From positions 558,001-622,000 of the forward strand of contig JARKIF010000026.1 in assembly GCA_029378245.1 (NCBI GenBank): a stretch of 64,000 nt of DNA. The letters are read 5' to 3'. Made by a program: the position numbers and the translations under genes. This document shows, piece by piece, positions 21,839 through 33,554 of the stretch. Positions within the stretch are counted from its first letter, which is position 1; every line of letters begins with the position of its first letter. The notes beneath the pieces were generated by a model. That model had not been told where the DNA came from. It saw nothing but the letters and a program-made list of their open reading frames with translations, and ran no database searches. The stretch is from Roridomyces roridus (lineage: Eukaryota; Basidiomycota; Agaricomycetes; Agaricales; Mycenaceae).

Positions 21839-23639
21839 CCTGAGGTTCCACTGCTGTGTGTATTATATCTATTGACCTTATTCGTGCACTTATGCTGGAT
21901 TCTGGACTTATTACATGACTTGGTGATGACAAGCATTGTACTCTAACTTTTGCATTCGAACATAAATAGCTACTCGCGACGGTCAATCAATCCCAATTGT
22001 ATTCCGGGGCTGGGTCGAGCTTCTGAAGACGCCGCTCCCCGTCGAGTACATACTTGACATCAGGCTTCCAATGGCTGCATCCAATTCAGAGTCGAAGTTC
22101 CCCAATAATTCAGACACCCCATTTGCGAGCTCGTGCCAAAAAAGCACAATGTTCAAGAAAGCCCATGGCGCCGGCTCGAATCGAACGAAATAGGATCTGA
22201 TGAATTCCGTGCCCAGCGAGCGCAACATTCCAGAGCTTGACTCACGCCGAGCACTTGATCCCCAGCGACAAAGACTTTCCATCGCAAATTTGTCGGTCAT
22301 CCAGTATTGGGTGATCTTTCGTCGGCATCTTGAACACGATCACTCAGCAATGATGGCCAAATTGGCTCCCTGGCTGAACCTTCAACTCTTCTGGTCTGCT
22401 CGGCACGGGTATCTTCTCATCATCGCTGTCCCGGTCAGCAATGTTGACGCAAAGGTTATTCCGAATTCGAAAAGAAATAGCCAACGCTAGCGACGGTCAA
22501 TCAACTGGGAGTGGGTACCGGTTGAACTCTTCTCGTCAAGCGAGTACTCTCCATGTTGCCAATGTCCGCGTTTGGGCCTCTCAGCACATCTGACCTGAAA
22601 GTATACACTTGCGAGCGCGCGCAAAAACGTTATGCCCCATTTCCCTATGGCGTGGGCTCGAATCGAACGAAGAGGCCCAGGACCTGATGTAAGTAGTTGC
22701 GTTCCCGCGCAACAGGCAATGTTCAACCTAGCTCGCTGTCAGCGGAGGATGGAATATGTTGTAGCACTGTAGCAGCCGGGGGTGTCTCCGTGATCCACAT
22801 CGAGAGGGCTTCCCGAATTCTTGTAGATAAAGGCTGGGTGAGTCCAACCTCTCCTCATTGTCAATGCGAATCAGATTTATCCATTCCGGGCCTGTTGTAT
22901 GCCTCCCACTGAGCGTGCATAACCAGCAACCACACAAGCTCGAGACAAAAGTTCGAAAATCGCATCACCTGCATCGATACCTGCTTTTAAGGGTCATTGC
23001 TGGCGCATGGCAATCTGAGTCCAGGGGCCTTGATGCATTGAGGTCCAGTCACCCTAGGATCCTAGGAGCCATACTGGTCCAGCCAAAAAGCGAAAATTCG
23101 GGAGAGGGGGAGGGAGACACACGACTCGGAGAGCCGCGAGACTTGTGCACATAGCAGATGTTGCCAAGCAGATATCGGCGGCCGGGCCCCGATAAAGTTC
23201 CTGGAGACCGCTGGATGGAGGGATTGTAAGACGCCAGGGAAAGGCCGGCAAGAGAGGTCGGAGTGTGCCGCAGTAAGTATTGGATGTGCTTTTTTTTGTA
23301 GTGGAATTGGATTTGGAAGCAAGAAGCGTGCCGAGCCACGGTCACGGAACTGTCATCAGCTTTCAAGATTCCCGAATCCCGACGGTTGCCCGACGGCCGT
23401 TCTCGCTCCGCCGTCGACTGTCGGTGGAGATCATTATGTTCAAGGCGTAGGACTAAGCAGCAATGACTGGGATAATCCCAAAACAGCGAAATGATCTGAA
23501 AAATTACCTCAAATAGAAGTCATTCACCCACACGACATTGACGTCATCGAAAAAGTTGGACCCCACTTTCGCGGGAAACGGGCCGATAAGACCGAGCTTA
23601 AAAATGAATTTTTAAGACTCGGAACCTGCCATATACTTG
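21839..23639. other. Repeat-rich spacer with two minus-strand tRNA-like units
   Basis: T-arm cores on the minus strand are at 22181-22186 and 22663-22668 (both read CGTTCGATTCGAGCC on that strand), with TTTTTT and TTTTT respectively about 30 bases downstream. The stretch 22930-22985 resembles flanks near 18930 and 32590 (CATCGCCTGCATCGAT-like), so it may be a decayed module edge. No coding region is recognised. Confidence 0.5.
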
Positions 23640-23970
23640 GCTATAGATAGATAGAAAAGATAGACGCAAGAATGAATACCAACAGGTCAGCTACGCTGAG
23701 GTCAGAAATGGGCTGGGAGGCAAAGGTTCCTGGGAGGTTTGCACTCGGCATGGAGCTATACCAGGAGTCCCACTGAGACACAAACACTTTAGACGTCTGA
23801 ATGAAAAGTTACTTATTCAACACGTACATCGTTCACAAGAACGTCGTAAGCATCCGTGGAGTCCACTTTGCTGCTGTGAAACGGCGACCACACGGAAGAA
23901 TCCTTCTGGAATGCCCACTCGGAGAGCAGTCGAGATTGTGAGTCCACGCTAACGCTCCCATTGACGAGCT
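23640..23970 (-). pseudogene. Fragment of the two-unit membrane protein gene
   Basis: About 330 bases nearly identical to 13900-14210 of copy 1, including TAGATAGATAGAAAAGATAG, ACCAACAGGTCAGCTACGCT and GCATCCGTGGAGTCCAC. It stops abruptly at GACGAGCT and a family 1 tRNA-like 3' half follows within 30 bases. It is a detached piece of unit 2, not a gene. Confidence 0.85.
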
Positions 23971-23993
23971 ATGGCACATATATGGCGCATACC

Positions 23994-24016
23994 TCCCCGT
24001 TCGACTCGGGTAGGGA
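23994..24016 (+). repeat. tRNA-like 3' half (family 1, copy g)
   Basis: CCCCGTTCGACTCGGGTAGG followed by TTTTTT about 30 bases later. It lies at the breakpoint between the membrane gene fragment and gene C copy 2. Confidence 0.55.
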
Positions 24017-24196
24017 CACTAGTACTCCGACACTCCAGACCCGTTTTTTGTCTGCCCACCATAAACAACAGCGAAGGAGAGAAAGGAACTGAAGAATACG
24101 AATACGATAACATACTTCATAGGATACAATCCATCCATATCCATCCAGCGATACATATAAAAGAATTAAAAAGGAATTCGAGACACAAACCATTTT

Positions 24197-25800
24197 TCAC
24201 CGTTCAGTCTCCTGCTCCCCATCAACGACATGAACACTCCCACCGCCCGCGTTCATCGTGACTGTGAGAACGGCACCATCAGCAGTTGTATCAGCTTCAA
24301 CGCTCCCCTGCACCTGCGCCTCCGAGTCAACGTCCATCGGCTCGACCCTGCCCTCCTGCTCCTGCCCCTCCTGCTCCGCACCCCAAAGCAAAGGCTCCCT
24401 CAAATAAGGCACAGAAGCCCTCCTTCTCCTCGTCGTCCCCACCTCTCCGCCATGCGTACCAGAACTAGAACTCCCCGCAGCAAGCCACGCTTCCTGCTCA
24501 CTCACACTGGGGAAATTCGGCGGGGTCTGCCTCGGAATCGGGTTGAAAGGCGTGGTCGTACCGGCTGCAGAGACCTAAGTCCAGGAACTGGAGCTCGCCG
24601 AACTCGAACTCGCAGGCCGATCGCGATGGAGTCCGACTCCAAGGTCCGCGCGTGAGGTGGCGGTACGCCGGAGACGAGGTGCAGAGGAAGATGCAGAGGT
24701 AGATGTTGGGTCGACTCAGGCGGCAGTGGGTGTGGTTTCAGACACGGGTAGAGGCTGGATCGGTATTCAAGTGGGAGCGGTGGGTACAGGTGCAGGCCCA
24801 ACATACGGTGCAGGGCCGATATACGGCAGGGGCTTTAACCATGAGTCCATCGTGGCCGCTGGGAGGGAAAGAGAGAAGGAAGACATGCCCGGAGCAGTCT
24901 GTTCCAGAGCGTGCGCTGATGTATATCAGCACACAAGTCAACTTGAGACGAAAACAACACTCACTCGGTACTGATTATGCTCGCCGACGGACCCGGTGGA
25001 ATCGTACCGGGGCAGTAGACCACGCCAGCCTGGCACGCGCGCGGTAACGCATTCGCGCTCGCATCTGAGACGCTACCTCACCCAGTTCCTGCTCGTCTTC
25101 AGGAATGGGAGAGGCGGCGATGAGTGGTGGGGGTTGGGCTCCGGGAGACCCGGCATCGGGAGATCGTAGAGGTGAGGGACTGCGTGGACTGTAACCTGAG
25201 CAAGTCCAATCAGCGTTTGGGACGGAAACTTGAAAGGTCTGCTGCGTGGATATGGTGGTGATACTCCGGTGGGGAGGAATGTGTAGTGGATCTCGCCTTT
25301 CGTCGAGCGCCGCGTAGATGCCAATGGGGTGCGGTGAAGTGGTGACGGTTCCGAGGGGGTTGCCACTGCAGATCGCCGCGATGTCAATATTCATTCATTT
25401 CCGCCCACGTCGGTAAAGAAAGAAACGCACCAAATTGCACACCCTACACCGTCGACGGTACATCCACATCCCGGACCTCCTCGTAGTCCCAGTGCAGCCG
25501 CATCCGCAGAATCAAAGTATCGCGTCTCCAGTGGGACGACTACTGTCCCCACTACGCCGTCTCGCCCGCCCAGCCATCTGCCTCCAGTTTGCACAGGGCG
25601 CACATCGGCATGCACGCATTCGACCTCCGTGGGCGCTTACGTGGACGAGCTGGTGTTCCTGATAGCGGTATCGGGAGGAACGGGACGGAAGCAGGCGAGT
25701 GGGCGTCCCACCAGGCATCAGGAGCCTCGATTTCGGTGCCACAGAAGAGCGGTATGGGGGTGCTGCGAGGGTCTGGTGTCGGCGGAGTCATGGCCCGCCG
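24197..25800 (-). pseudogene. Gene C, copy 2, broken
   Basis: Paralogue of the gene at 33555-35298. It keeps PLFCGTEIEAPDAWWDAHSP, VVGTVVVPLETRYFDSADAA, the GCGCTVDGVGCAI motif, ASPIPEDEQELGEVASQMRA and SVPYLREPL. Compared with the intact copy it lacks the first 60 or so codons and has a 13-base deletion after the PRKRPRRSN stretch (near 25615), which shifts frame. The 3' end reads SVHVVDGEQETER with a stop at 24197. Confidence 0.75.
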
Positions 25801-26003
25801 ACGGCGACGGCGAAGTCGCTGGAGAATGCACGGATCAGATAGCTATCATACCCACGCTGCTTCTGACTCTTCACCGTCACCCTTCAAGCCTCAGGACACC
25901 GTCATTTCGTGTTGGGCCAGTCTTTACGACTCGTGCAGGACTTCTGCAGTGAGACACCCTCTAGATCTTGGCGAGGATACCAAGTACTGAGCCCTGGCCG
26001 GCC

Positions 26004-26704
26004 ATGTATGTCGCCTGTCCCGGGCTACGGCGGAACCAGCTACCTCGCAGGATGGCGGTCCAGCACCCGTCGTCCACGGTTCTACTTGGTTGCCACGGGG
26101 TCATGTGTGTCCTCCTCGTCTCCTACGCGCTCTTCTCCCATGGACACGCACATCTCGGGTTTCTGGGGCTCGCATTGTACGTACAAGTGCGAGGCGCGGC
26201 CGATCGAGGAGGAGTATGATATCGGTGACCAGTGGCATATGCCGAGGGAGGCGGTTCATCGGTTCTGGTATGTATTGAATGTGGATGGGCATACATTTTC
26301 GGGGAGGTATCTTGGGTTGTTGAAGAGCGGCTTGTTGGTTTTCAAGGTGCCTTTACTATTTTTCCATGATACCTTCTTGACAAGGTCCACGACAGACGAC
26401 CGGGTTCACAGAATACTTTTCCGACTGGCTCCGTCCCTACGAGCACTACATCCCCGTCAAAGTAGACCTCTCGGACCTCGTCGACCGCATCCGATGGGCG
26501 ATTGACAACGATGACGAAGCCGAGAGGATACAGCAGGCTGGGCAGAGGTTCGCGGAGGAGGTGATTCTATAATCAACTACATACTAGTATCGTCAGTTGA
26601 TCTAGAGTCTGTCTACGAGAGACAAGTGATTACTGATGAGCAGAATGATTGTTATTTTGCGGCGGTGGTGGGCGAGGTTGCAGCGGATGGCGGAGGAGGT
26701 TTAA
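26004..26704 (+). pseudogene. GT90/CAP10 gene copy with a 1.2 kb internal deletion
   Basis: The first 140 bases match the anchor region of the gene at 11130 (GTSYLAGWRSS, RRPRFYLVATG). The sequence then jumps from the end of the anchor to MDTHISGFWGSHCTY, losing the stretch equal to about 11281-12508, including the stem and most of the CAP10 domain. The last intron is still present (so this is not a retrocopy), the final exon is interrupted by a ~60-base insert near 26570-26635, and the stop (TAA 26702-26704) is conserved. Confidence 0.85.
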
Positions 26705-26903
26705 CTAGATACCCAATATATGGATGGATGTGTCTTAAGCTTGTTTAATTGGGCATATGGTCTGGTAATTCGCTGGTTTGCAAGTGTGGTTTGGATTGAA
26801 TGTCCGTTCTGGGACTTGCTCGTCACTGTCGTGTTTTGACATTCGTAGGCGGAATGACTGACAGGGATTCTTCGTAGGAATAAGTAAACTGTACTCAAGA
26901 CAA

Positions 26904-29900
26904 CTACTCCAAAAAACTTTCCACCTTCGGGCCTGCCAAACGTGTTCGAACCATTCCAGCTTTCCGTAGATTCGAAGTGGTTGGATCGACAACCTGCTCC
27001 AACTGCTCCTCGAGCTCCGGGTGATTGCGATAAAGCCAGATGATGTGTAGGGGGCCCATTCCACTGATGATTTCTTCATCCTCCGTCGTGCGGAATACTG
27101 AAAAATGGAGAGAAAGGAGAAATAATACGCCGGATACCACAGTGCCGAGGATGATCTGGACAATGAGTGAAAGTGTAGGTCCATGTTCAGTGCAACTCAC
27201 GAAGGCCATGTTGGCCTGCAATGTTGTTCAATGTTTGCAGCAATTTGAGGTCGAGCAAGTGACCTACATCAAACCTTGCTTCAACACTATCCGCGAAGAA
27301 CAAGGTGTTTCCCTGAAGCAACGAGACCTCGACCGGTGGAGACCCATTGTCCTCCCAGCCCATGGGTAGGGAGTCGAAAGGCGGAGCTACATGACCCACT
27401 GGCCGCGAGTGTCAGTCTTCGAGTCGGTACTTTGTGGGCCACTTACAAGTCCAATACATCGAAGCCACGAGCTCAGCCAGTGCTTCTTCGAATTCATGCA
27501 GGGTTACGGACGACCCAGTGGAGTTCAGGCTCAATCGTTCGATGAAGAACCTGGACGAAATTCAGTTGGAAAGGGACGCAAAAGTGAACAATACCAACAT
27601 GTCGGCCACGGTCACCGCAAAATATTTCTCGTCGAAGGGTTGTGGGGCGTCTGAATTCTCATCGGTGGCTTGATAAATGCGTGAAGCCGGCATGGCGATG
27701 TACCAGGAGTCCCACTGAAAAATTTAGAAGGAACATTATCCCGGACACCACTCACATCGTTCGCAAGAACATCGTAGGGATCGGTGGACTCATATTTCAG
27801 GCTCCCTTGAAACGGTGACCACACGGAAGAATCTTTCTGGAATGCCCGTTCGTCCGGCAAGATCCTTGATTTCGAGTCAATGGTTACACTCGTATTGACG
27901 AGTCCCAGCGAACATCCGAAAATCTGGACCTTGGCCGCACTGCCGGGGCCTGTGATACTAGAGATATCCACCAATGGGCCAGTATTGCCAGCTGAATCAG
28001 AAATGGGGACAGTGCTGTAAAAGACCGTGGAAGACGCGAAAAACCAGTCCGATGAGAAGTTATTCCGGATCCACGAATCATATTGGAGCGTGGATATGAT
28101 CCCTATATCTGTATGCATGTACTCGTGAGGGCCAGGAAGTTCAATGAGCAGACAGAACTCACCAGTGTACGAAGGCACATACTCCGACCCCAAGAGACCG
28201 ATTTCCCCCGTGACCGGCGCCGTTGAATTGACTACCGGATCCGAAAAGTACCCGCAGGTCATGTTGAGTTGAACGGAATCGACGGTGGCGTTTCCTGTTC
28301 CAGAGTCTGTGGTATTCAAGACATTATACAGCATCCCTCCCTCAAGCCCCAGTGCTGGCGGACTGGAGTTGACAAATGGAAGATAAGAGAATGCTGCTTG
28401 CGCGTATGTCAGGGGACTGAATCTGGTAACCATGTCAACTGGCATGCATCCACTCAAGGACAAAGAACGCACAATGGATCCATCCGGGCCTTCGGACTGG
28501 AGACATTATAACCGGAAAAGGCGAATGTGGGGATCCCTTGCGTCGTGACCTGCACTGGTACAGTGGAGTTGAATACCTGCACCGTGAACAGAGCTGGGGA
28601 TGTGATATGGAGAGCTAAGATGCCGGTCAAGTACAGAAAGATAGGAACAACGGCAGAGAATGAGGTTCGATGCCACACGGACGATAGTGCGGACCCGAGT
28701 CCCTGCCAAGCAGCAAAGGTGTCGTGCGTGACGGTGAGCATCTGCGTCTTGCGGAGGCTACGCTTTATGGAAAGGGTTTGTGTCAGAAACAGAAGCCCGG
28801 CTGTGTATATCTGCAACGAGTGAGAAAGCGAAGCATAATTGCGAAGGGCGTACGGTTATGAAGACTGTGGCGACCGTGCTGATCAGCCAAGCTACGAGAG
28901 ATTGTTGCGACAGAGGAAAAGTAATCTTGTGTTCGATTTCCATAACACAGCCTACCACAAGGAGCAGATGGATGGCCACCAGCGCCGAGTGTAGGGCGGT
29001 AGACACCAGGCTCAAGACCAAATCGGACGACCATGTCGAGCCCAGTCTTTCTGGTTCTTAAGGCTGGTCAGGCTTCGGATTGCCTGAAAGCGTGTGTATC
29101 ACCTTTCCGACTCTTTTTGTCGCGAGAACACGTTGCCCCAGAGAGTTCGTCTGACATCTCCCAAATCTCCTGCGAGTCCGACAACTCCCGCATGCCCGCA
29201 GTCCCATCTATCAATTGTACCCGGAGCATTCCCGCCCGCCGCAGATTCACATCTCTTGGCACTTGCACTTGCTCCAGGTTGGCGGCCAGCTCGGGGTGGT
29301 CCCGGTAGAGCCAGATACTTTGAAGCACGTCTAGCCTGTCAATCTTCGTCGCGCAAGCCTCTCGTTGTCGCAGACGGGAAAATCGCAATGAGAGAACCAG
29401 AAGGATGAGCGAGGAGACCAGACATTCTACGATCTAAGTGGTATATCAGCGCAAAAATAACAAACATGGCCGCCATAACACTCCACGGACAGAGATAACA
29501 TTTAACTGTCATAGCCCTCAGTCATTTGGCATGATCGATCAGGTTCAGAACGCGGTGGACTCACATCTAAACGATCCTGAATAACGGAGCGTGAGCCGGT
29601 CGCTTGTCCAGCGAGGAGGGAAACATTGAAATTTAAAAGTTGTGCCGAGGACGTGTGCGATGAAAGGGGTGGAACATGACCCACTATGCGGACGCCAATG
29701 ATTTTGAGGCACATCATGATCTGCGTTGGACTGAGCAAACTCACGTATCCAGAACATCGAGGCCACAATCTTGGCCAACTGGTTCTCGACTTCATGGAGG
29801 TAAACGGCCTGCCGCCACGTGGTATTGAACGGGTACAACTCCATTTGCTGCAGCAACGCACTATGTGATGGGATTCAGTACAGTCCATCACTCGCCGTGT

Positions 29901-31578
29901 AACACCAAAAGAACGCACAAATCCGCCACTGTGAAAGAGTCCCCTCCTTGTTCGAAGTCAAAGGCATCTTGACTTGGACTTGCCGGCATCGCTGTATACC
30001 ACGCTTCCCACTGGATTGAAAAAATAAACTTCAATTGAAAGACCTCCAGTCACGGTGTGCCACAGTGACGCACGATATCCAGGAACCCACTCTGGCCATG
30101 TGAGAACGCCGCAGTGGACAAATTATTGAGTTGTCCAGAGAAGGGTAACCACGTCGATGTCTTTTTCTCGAGGGGTATCTCGAGAGCAAACGATGTGAGA
30201 TTGTGTGATTGAGAGTCAACAAAAACCGTTTGTTCGACGAGCCCGAGAGAGCACCGAAAGACCTGAACCGTTTGAGCGCTGAAGTTGAACGGCTGGAACC
30301 AAGGGGCGGTGTTGTTCTTTGAATCTAAGACTGGGATGCTGGTGTAGAAGAGGGCCGGGGAGGGGAACGTGATGGGGGCGGCTACAATGACATCTGGATA
30401 CAAGTATTCACCAAATATTTGTCAGGAGGAAGAGGCACAGTAACGCACGTTGCTCTTTGTGTGGAGTCAATTCCACTGTGGCGATGACACCCTTATCTAC
30501 CAGGGAGAAAAATCAGCTGATCTCGAATCAAAACACAAAACCTACCGGGGATGTCCAGAAAGTGGTCCGTTCCACCAACGTTGATACTATGCGTAGTGGA
30601 ATTGAAAGCAGTATCCGGTATGTATCCACAGCTGATGTTGAAGCTCGTAGCGTTAACACGCACGGGGCCCGTTCCCGCGTTCGGGCCAAGTACATCGTAG
30701 AGCGTAGCCTCGTAGAGCCCGAGAGCATTACTCGGGGTGAGGAAAGGAAGGAAAGCCAGTGAATCCCCGGCATATTGCCCCGCAGCTGTCCTGACGAGAA
30801 TTGAGTAGGTAATACCCCAAGGGAAGATCAAGTTATTGCCGTACAAAACACTGCGTCTATCATTCTCGTCAACGCCAGAGAAATCAAAAGTGGGCAGGCC
30901 TTGCGTCGAGATGGGCAGGGATTGACTGACAAAGAGAGACTGCGGCGCGGCTACTCCAGGGAATGCTGTATGAAGGGCCGAGACACCGGCGAGATATGTC
31001 AAAGCGGATAGAACACCCATCGTCGACGCCGGAATGACCCGTTGTTGCCAGAGTCGTACGACGGCAGAGCCCAGACCAGACCAAGCGACGGCGTTGTCAT
31101 GTGTTGCGGTGAGTAGCTGCCTGGTATGCAGATCCTGGCGAAGAGTGAGGGACTGTGTGACAAAAACCAGCAAAGCGGAGTAGAGCTAATGACTTGGTGA
31201 GATAACCGTAGCCGCGAGACGCAGGTCCCATACCGTGATAAAAGTCGTCAACATCCCCTTGACAAGCTGAGCCACAAGAAGCTCATGATCCACACTGAAA
31301 ATTATTCGGTGCTCCCACTCTTGATGCCACGCGACGAGAAGAACGAGCTGGATGGCGACTAGCGCCACATGCAGGGACAATGAAAGAGTGCTGCGTCGAC
31401 AGGAAGATCGCATCTCCGTTGGTTCTGTCTCGCGTCAGTGAACCGCAGGGAACCCGCAAGAAAGAATCGCTTACGAACCCCACGGTTTGCCAAGGAGAGT
31501 TTCGCCAGAGCCCAGGTCCTGCATGTCGACGTTGACTGAGCGGGCGTGAGTCGCGTCTAGCACACGAGGCAAGTTCAT
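26904..31578 (-). CDS. Large two-unit membrane protein, uncharacterised agaricomycete family (copy 2)
   Basis: Paralogue of 13229-17949 with the same exon plan. ATG at 31578 (MNLPRVLDATHARSVNVD, ending GETLLGKPWG). The first intron uses GTTCGT, the donor also used in copy 1. Unit 1 starts LSLSLHVALVAIQLVLLVAW; unit 2 starts LVLSLVSTALHSALVAIHLL. The junction intron (GTGATACAC...GAACCAG, near 29050-29100) removes a stop and frame change that would otherwise split the gene, and keeps phase 1. Extracellular motifs include GLYEATLYDV, GLEGGMLYNV, FNISCGYIP and IPISDS-type blocks; the tail has IWLYRNHPELEEQLEQV and ends at 26904. No lesion is certain, so both copies may be active. It lies beside the deleted GT90 copy just as copy 1 lies beside the intact one. 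Confidence 0.72.
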
Positions 31579-32635
31579 GGAGAGGCTAGGGGGAGACGAG
31601 AAGACGTTGGGACCAGGCGCAGATTTATACTGTTGTGCTGCCGCGAGTATCGGATCTCCAATCCACTGCATGTCAAACCGCGGGATTTGAGGATGTATGC
31701 GTACAACATCGTTGCTGACGAGGACCGCAGCTCGTTCCGCACTACCTGTGGTGAGCTCATTGTACCAGGTTTTACAAATAAACAGACGATTCCTTCGATT
31801 AAATGGATTGAGGGCGCTCTTGAACGGACACGCACCAAAGCCACGTCTGATGACACCGGTCAAGAGCACACAGACACGAGGTGGGCGGGAGAAGCTGAGT
31901 CGCGGAATGTCATAAGCGGCGGAGATTACTCGGGCTGGCACGGGCTCGGCAGGCTACTGTTGAATGGATGGCATGCTGGCAGGTGCAGAGTATGGGCTTT
32001 GATGAACGGAAACACACCAAAAACGACGACGCCACAATCAAGATTCAGAGAACGGGAGCTGCGTCGGTGCTGAGGTCAGGCCGGATGGATCCTCGGTGGC
32101 TTGCGAGAAGAGACCATTCGGAGCCCCGGTCGAGAGCAAGAACCTGCTGGAAGATGCCGCACGATGGTGACGGACGCAGGGATCGTCTAGCGCACTGGTC
32201 AAGTCCAAAGGGCTGAGTCCGCGGGAGAAGCTGAGCCGTGCCAAGGCATCAGAGATACAGATTGCTCGGAATGGGTTGAAGTCGGAGAGGCTGAGATATG
32301 GGAGGCACGATGAATGGAATGCTGCAGCGAAGCTTGATTGAGATGGGAGTCAAGAGCAAGAGAAATGATCCCACCACAACACAGGCAAACTGAGCTCGAA
32401 CAGTATTGTGGAATCAAATTGTGCAATGCTGCAGGAGTCTTGTAGGCGGTTCTCAGTTGCCGATATGTGAGTTTGAAAACAAGAGCGTAGACTTATTCCA
32501 CTCGACATGCTGGATCCTGGCCACCAAAAACCAACTCGGTGAAGAACCAACAAGAAAGGAATGGAACACACGATCATTCGCAAATCTTCTGCAACGGCGC
32601 TAAGTCTCATCGCCTGCATCGATATCAGGATTATA
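31579..32635. other. Upstream flank of membrane gene copy 2
   Basis: No gene recognised. 32020-32370 duplicates 18360-18660. The segment before it (31640-31980) has no match that I noticed in module 1. Confidence 0.5.
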
Positions 32636-33331
32636 CTCCGTTATCATGCGAAATGCGTGGGCTCTTCGTTCCTGTCTTCTAACAAATCAAATAGCACATA
32701 AGACCCCGTTCGACTCGGGTAGGGACAATGGCTTGGTCCGCGTTGCATTTTGTCCCCGCCCACCGACACAGTTGCTTCCTTCCCCTGCTCCTGCATGCAA
32801 GCCATGAAATTTTGAAATTGAAACACAGTCGTCTGCGTAGAATAACGATCGCAACGAAGGGAGGCAAGAGTTAAACATCGACCCCGGCGCCGTTCCATTC
32901 GTTGTCAATCCCACTCAAACTCGGACCCAAGGACAGAAATACCATCTCCGTTAGCATGCGATATGCGTCTGCGTATGTATTGCCCCTACAACTGAATGAA
33001 GCAGAAGATCCCGTTCGACTCGGGCACGGACATATAGCTCCTTCCATTTTTTCCCCGACCAATACTTGCTTCAGCCTTCCTCCCCCTTCCCGCAAGCCAG
33101 GCATGAAATTAAAATGCATTCCATTACGTAGAACGGCGATATATCAAAGAAGAATGGAACGTTGAACACCGAACCCGCCTGCCATTCCCATCTCATTCGC
33201 ACTCGGGCCCGAGCCAAATCATTCCGCAGATACTATCAAGTCCGTTAGCATGAGAAATGCGTCTGCCCTTCGTATTATTGCGCCAATGACACCCAGTAAG
33301 GCAGAAAACCCCGCTCGACTCGGGTATGGAC
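32636..33331 (+). repeat. Three tandem tRNA-headed units (family 1, copies d, e, f)
   Basis: Heads at 32636-32726, 32946-33031 and 33240-33331, spaced 310 and 294 bases. Each begins CTCCGTTA or GTCCGTTA and ends in a CCCG[T/C]TCGACTCGGG T-arm; TTTT, TTTTTT and TTTTTT follow. The bodies share GTTCCATTCGTTGTCAA and CTCGGACCCAAG with the unit before 10510, so a ~300-base repeat rather than a bare tRNA was multiplied. Confidence 0.65.
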
Positions 33332-33554
33332 CATAGTGGCGTTTCGAGGGTCCCCGGTTTTTTGTCACCTACCAGCAGACTTGCTTCCCCTCGCAACCAA
33401 ATACCGCCCGGTAATGACGATAGCGAAGGACGAAAAAGAGAAAGAACTAAAGAATACGATATAAAACATGCTGTAAGTTTGATACGATACAATCCATCCA
33501 TCCATCCATGTGATACATATAAGAGAGGAAAAGAACAAACGCAAGCCAAAGTTT

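Noticed and set aside
29050..29100. Stop plus frame change between the two units of membrane gene copy 2
   Set aside because: A phase-1 GTGATA...AACCAG intron removes it and matches the junction intron of copy 1.
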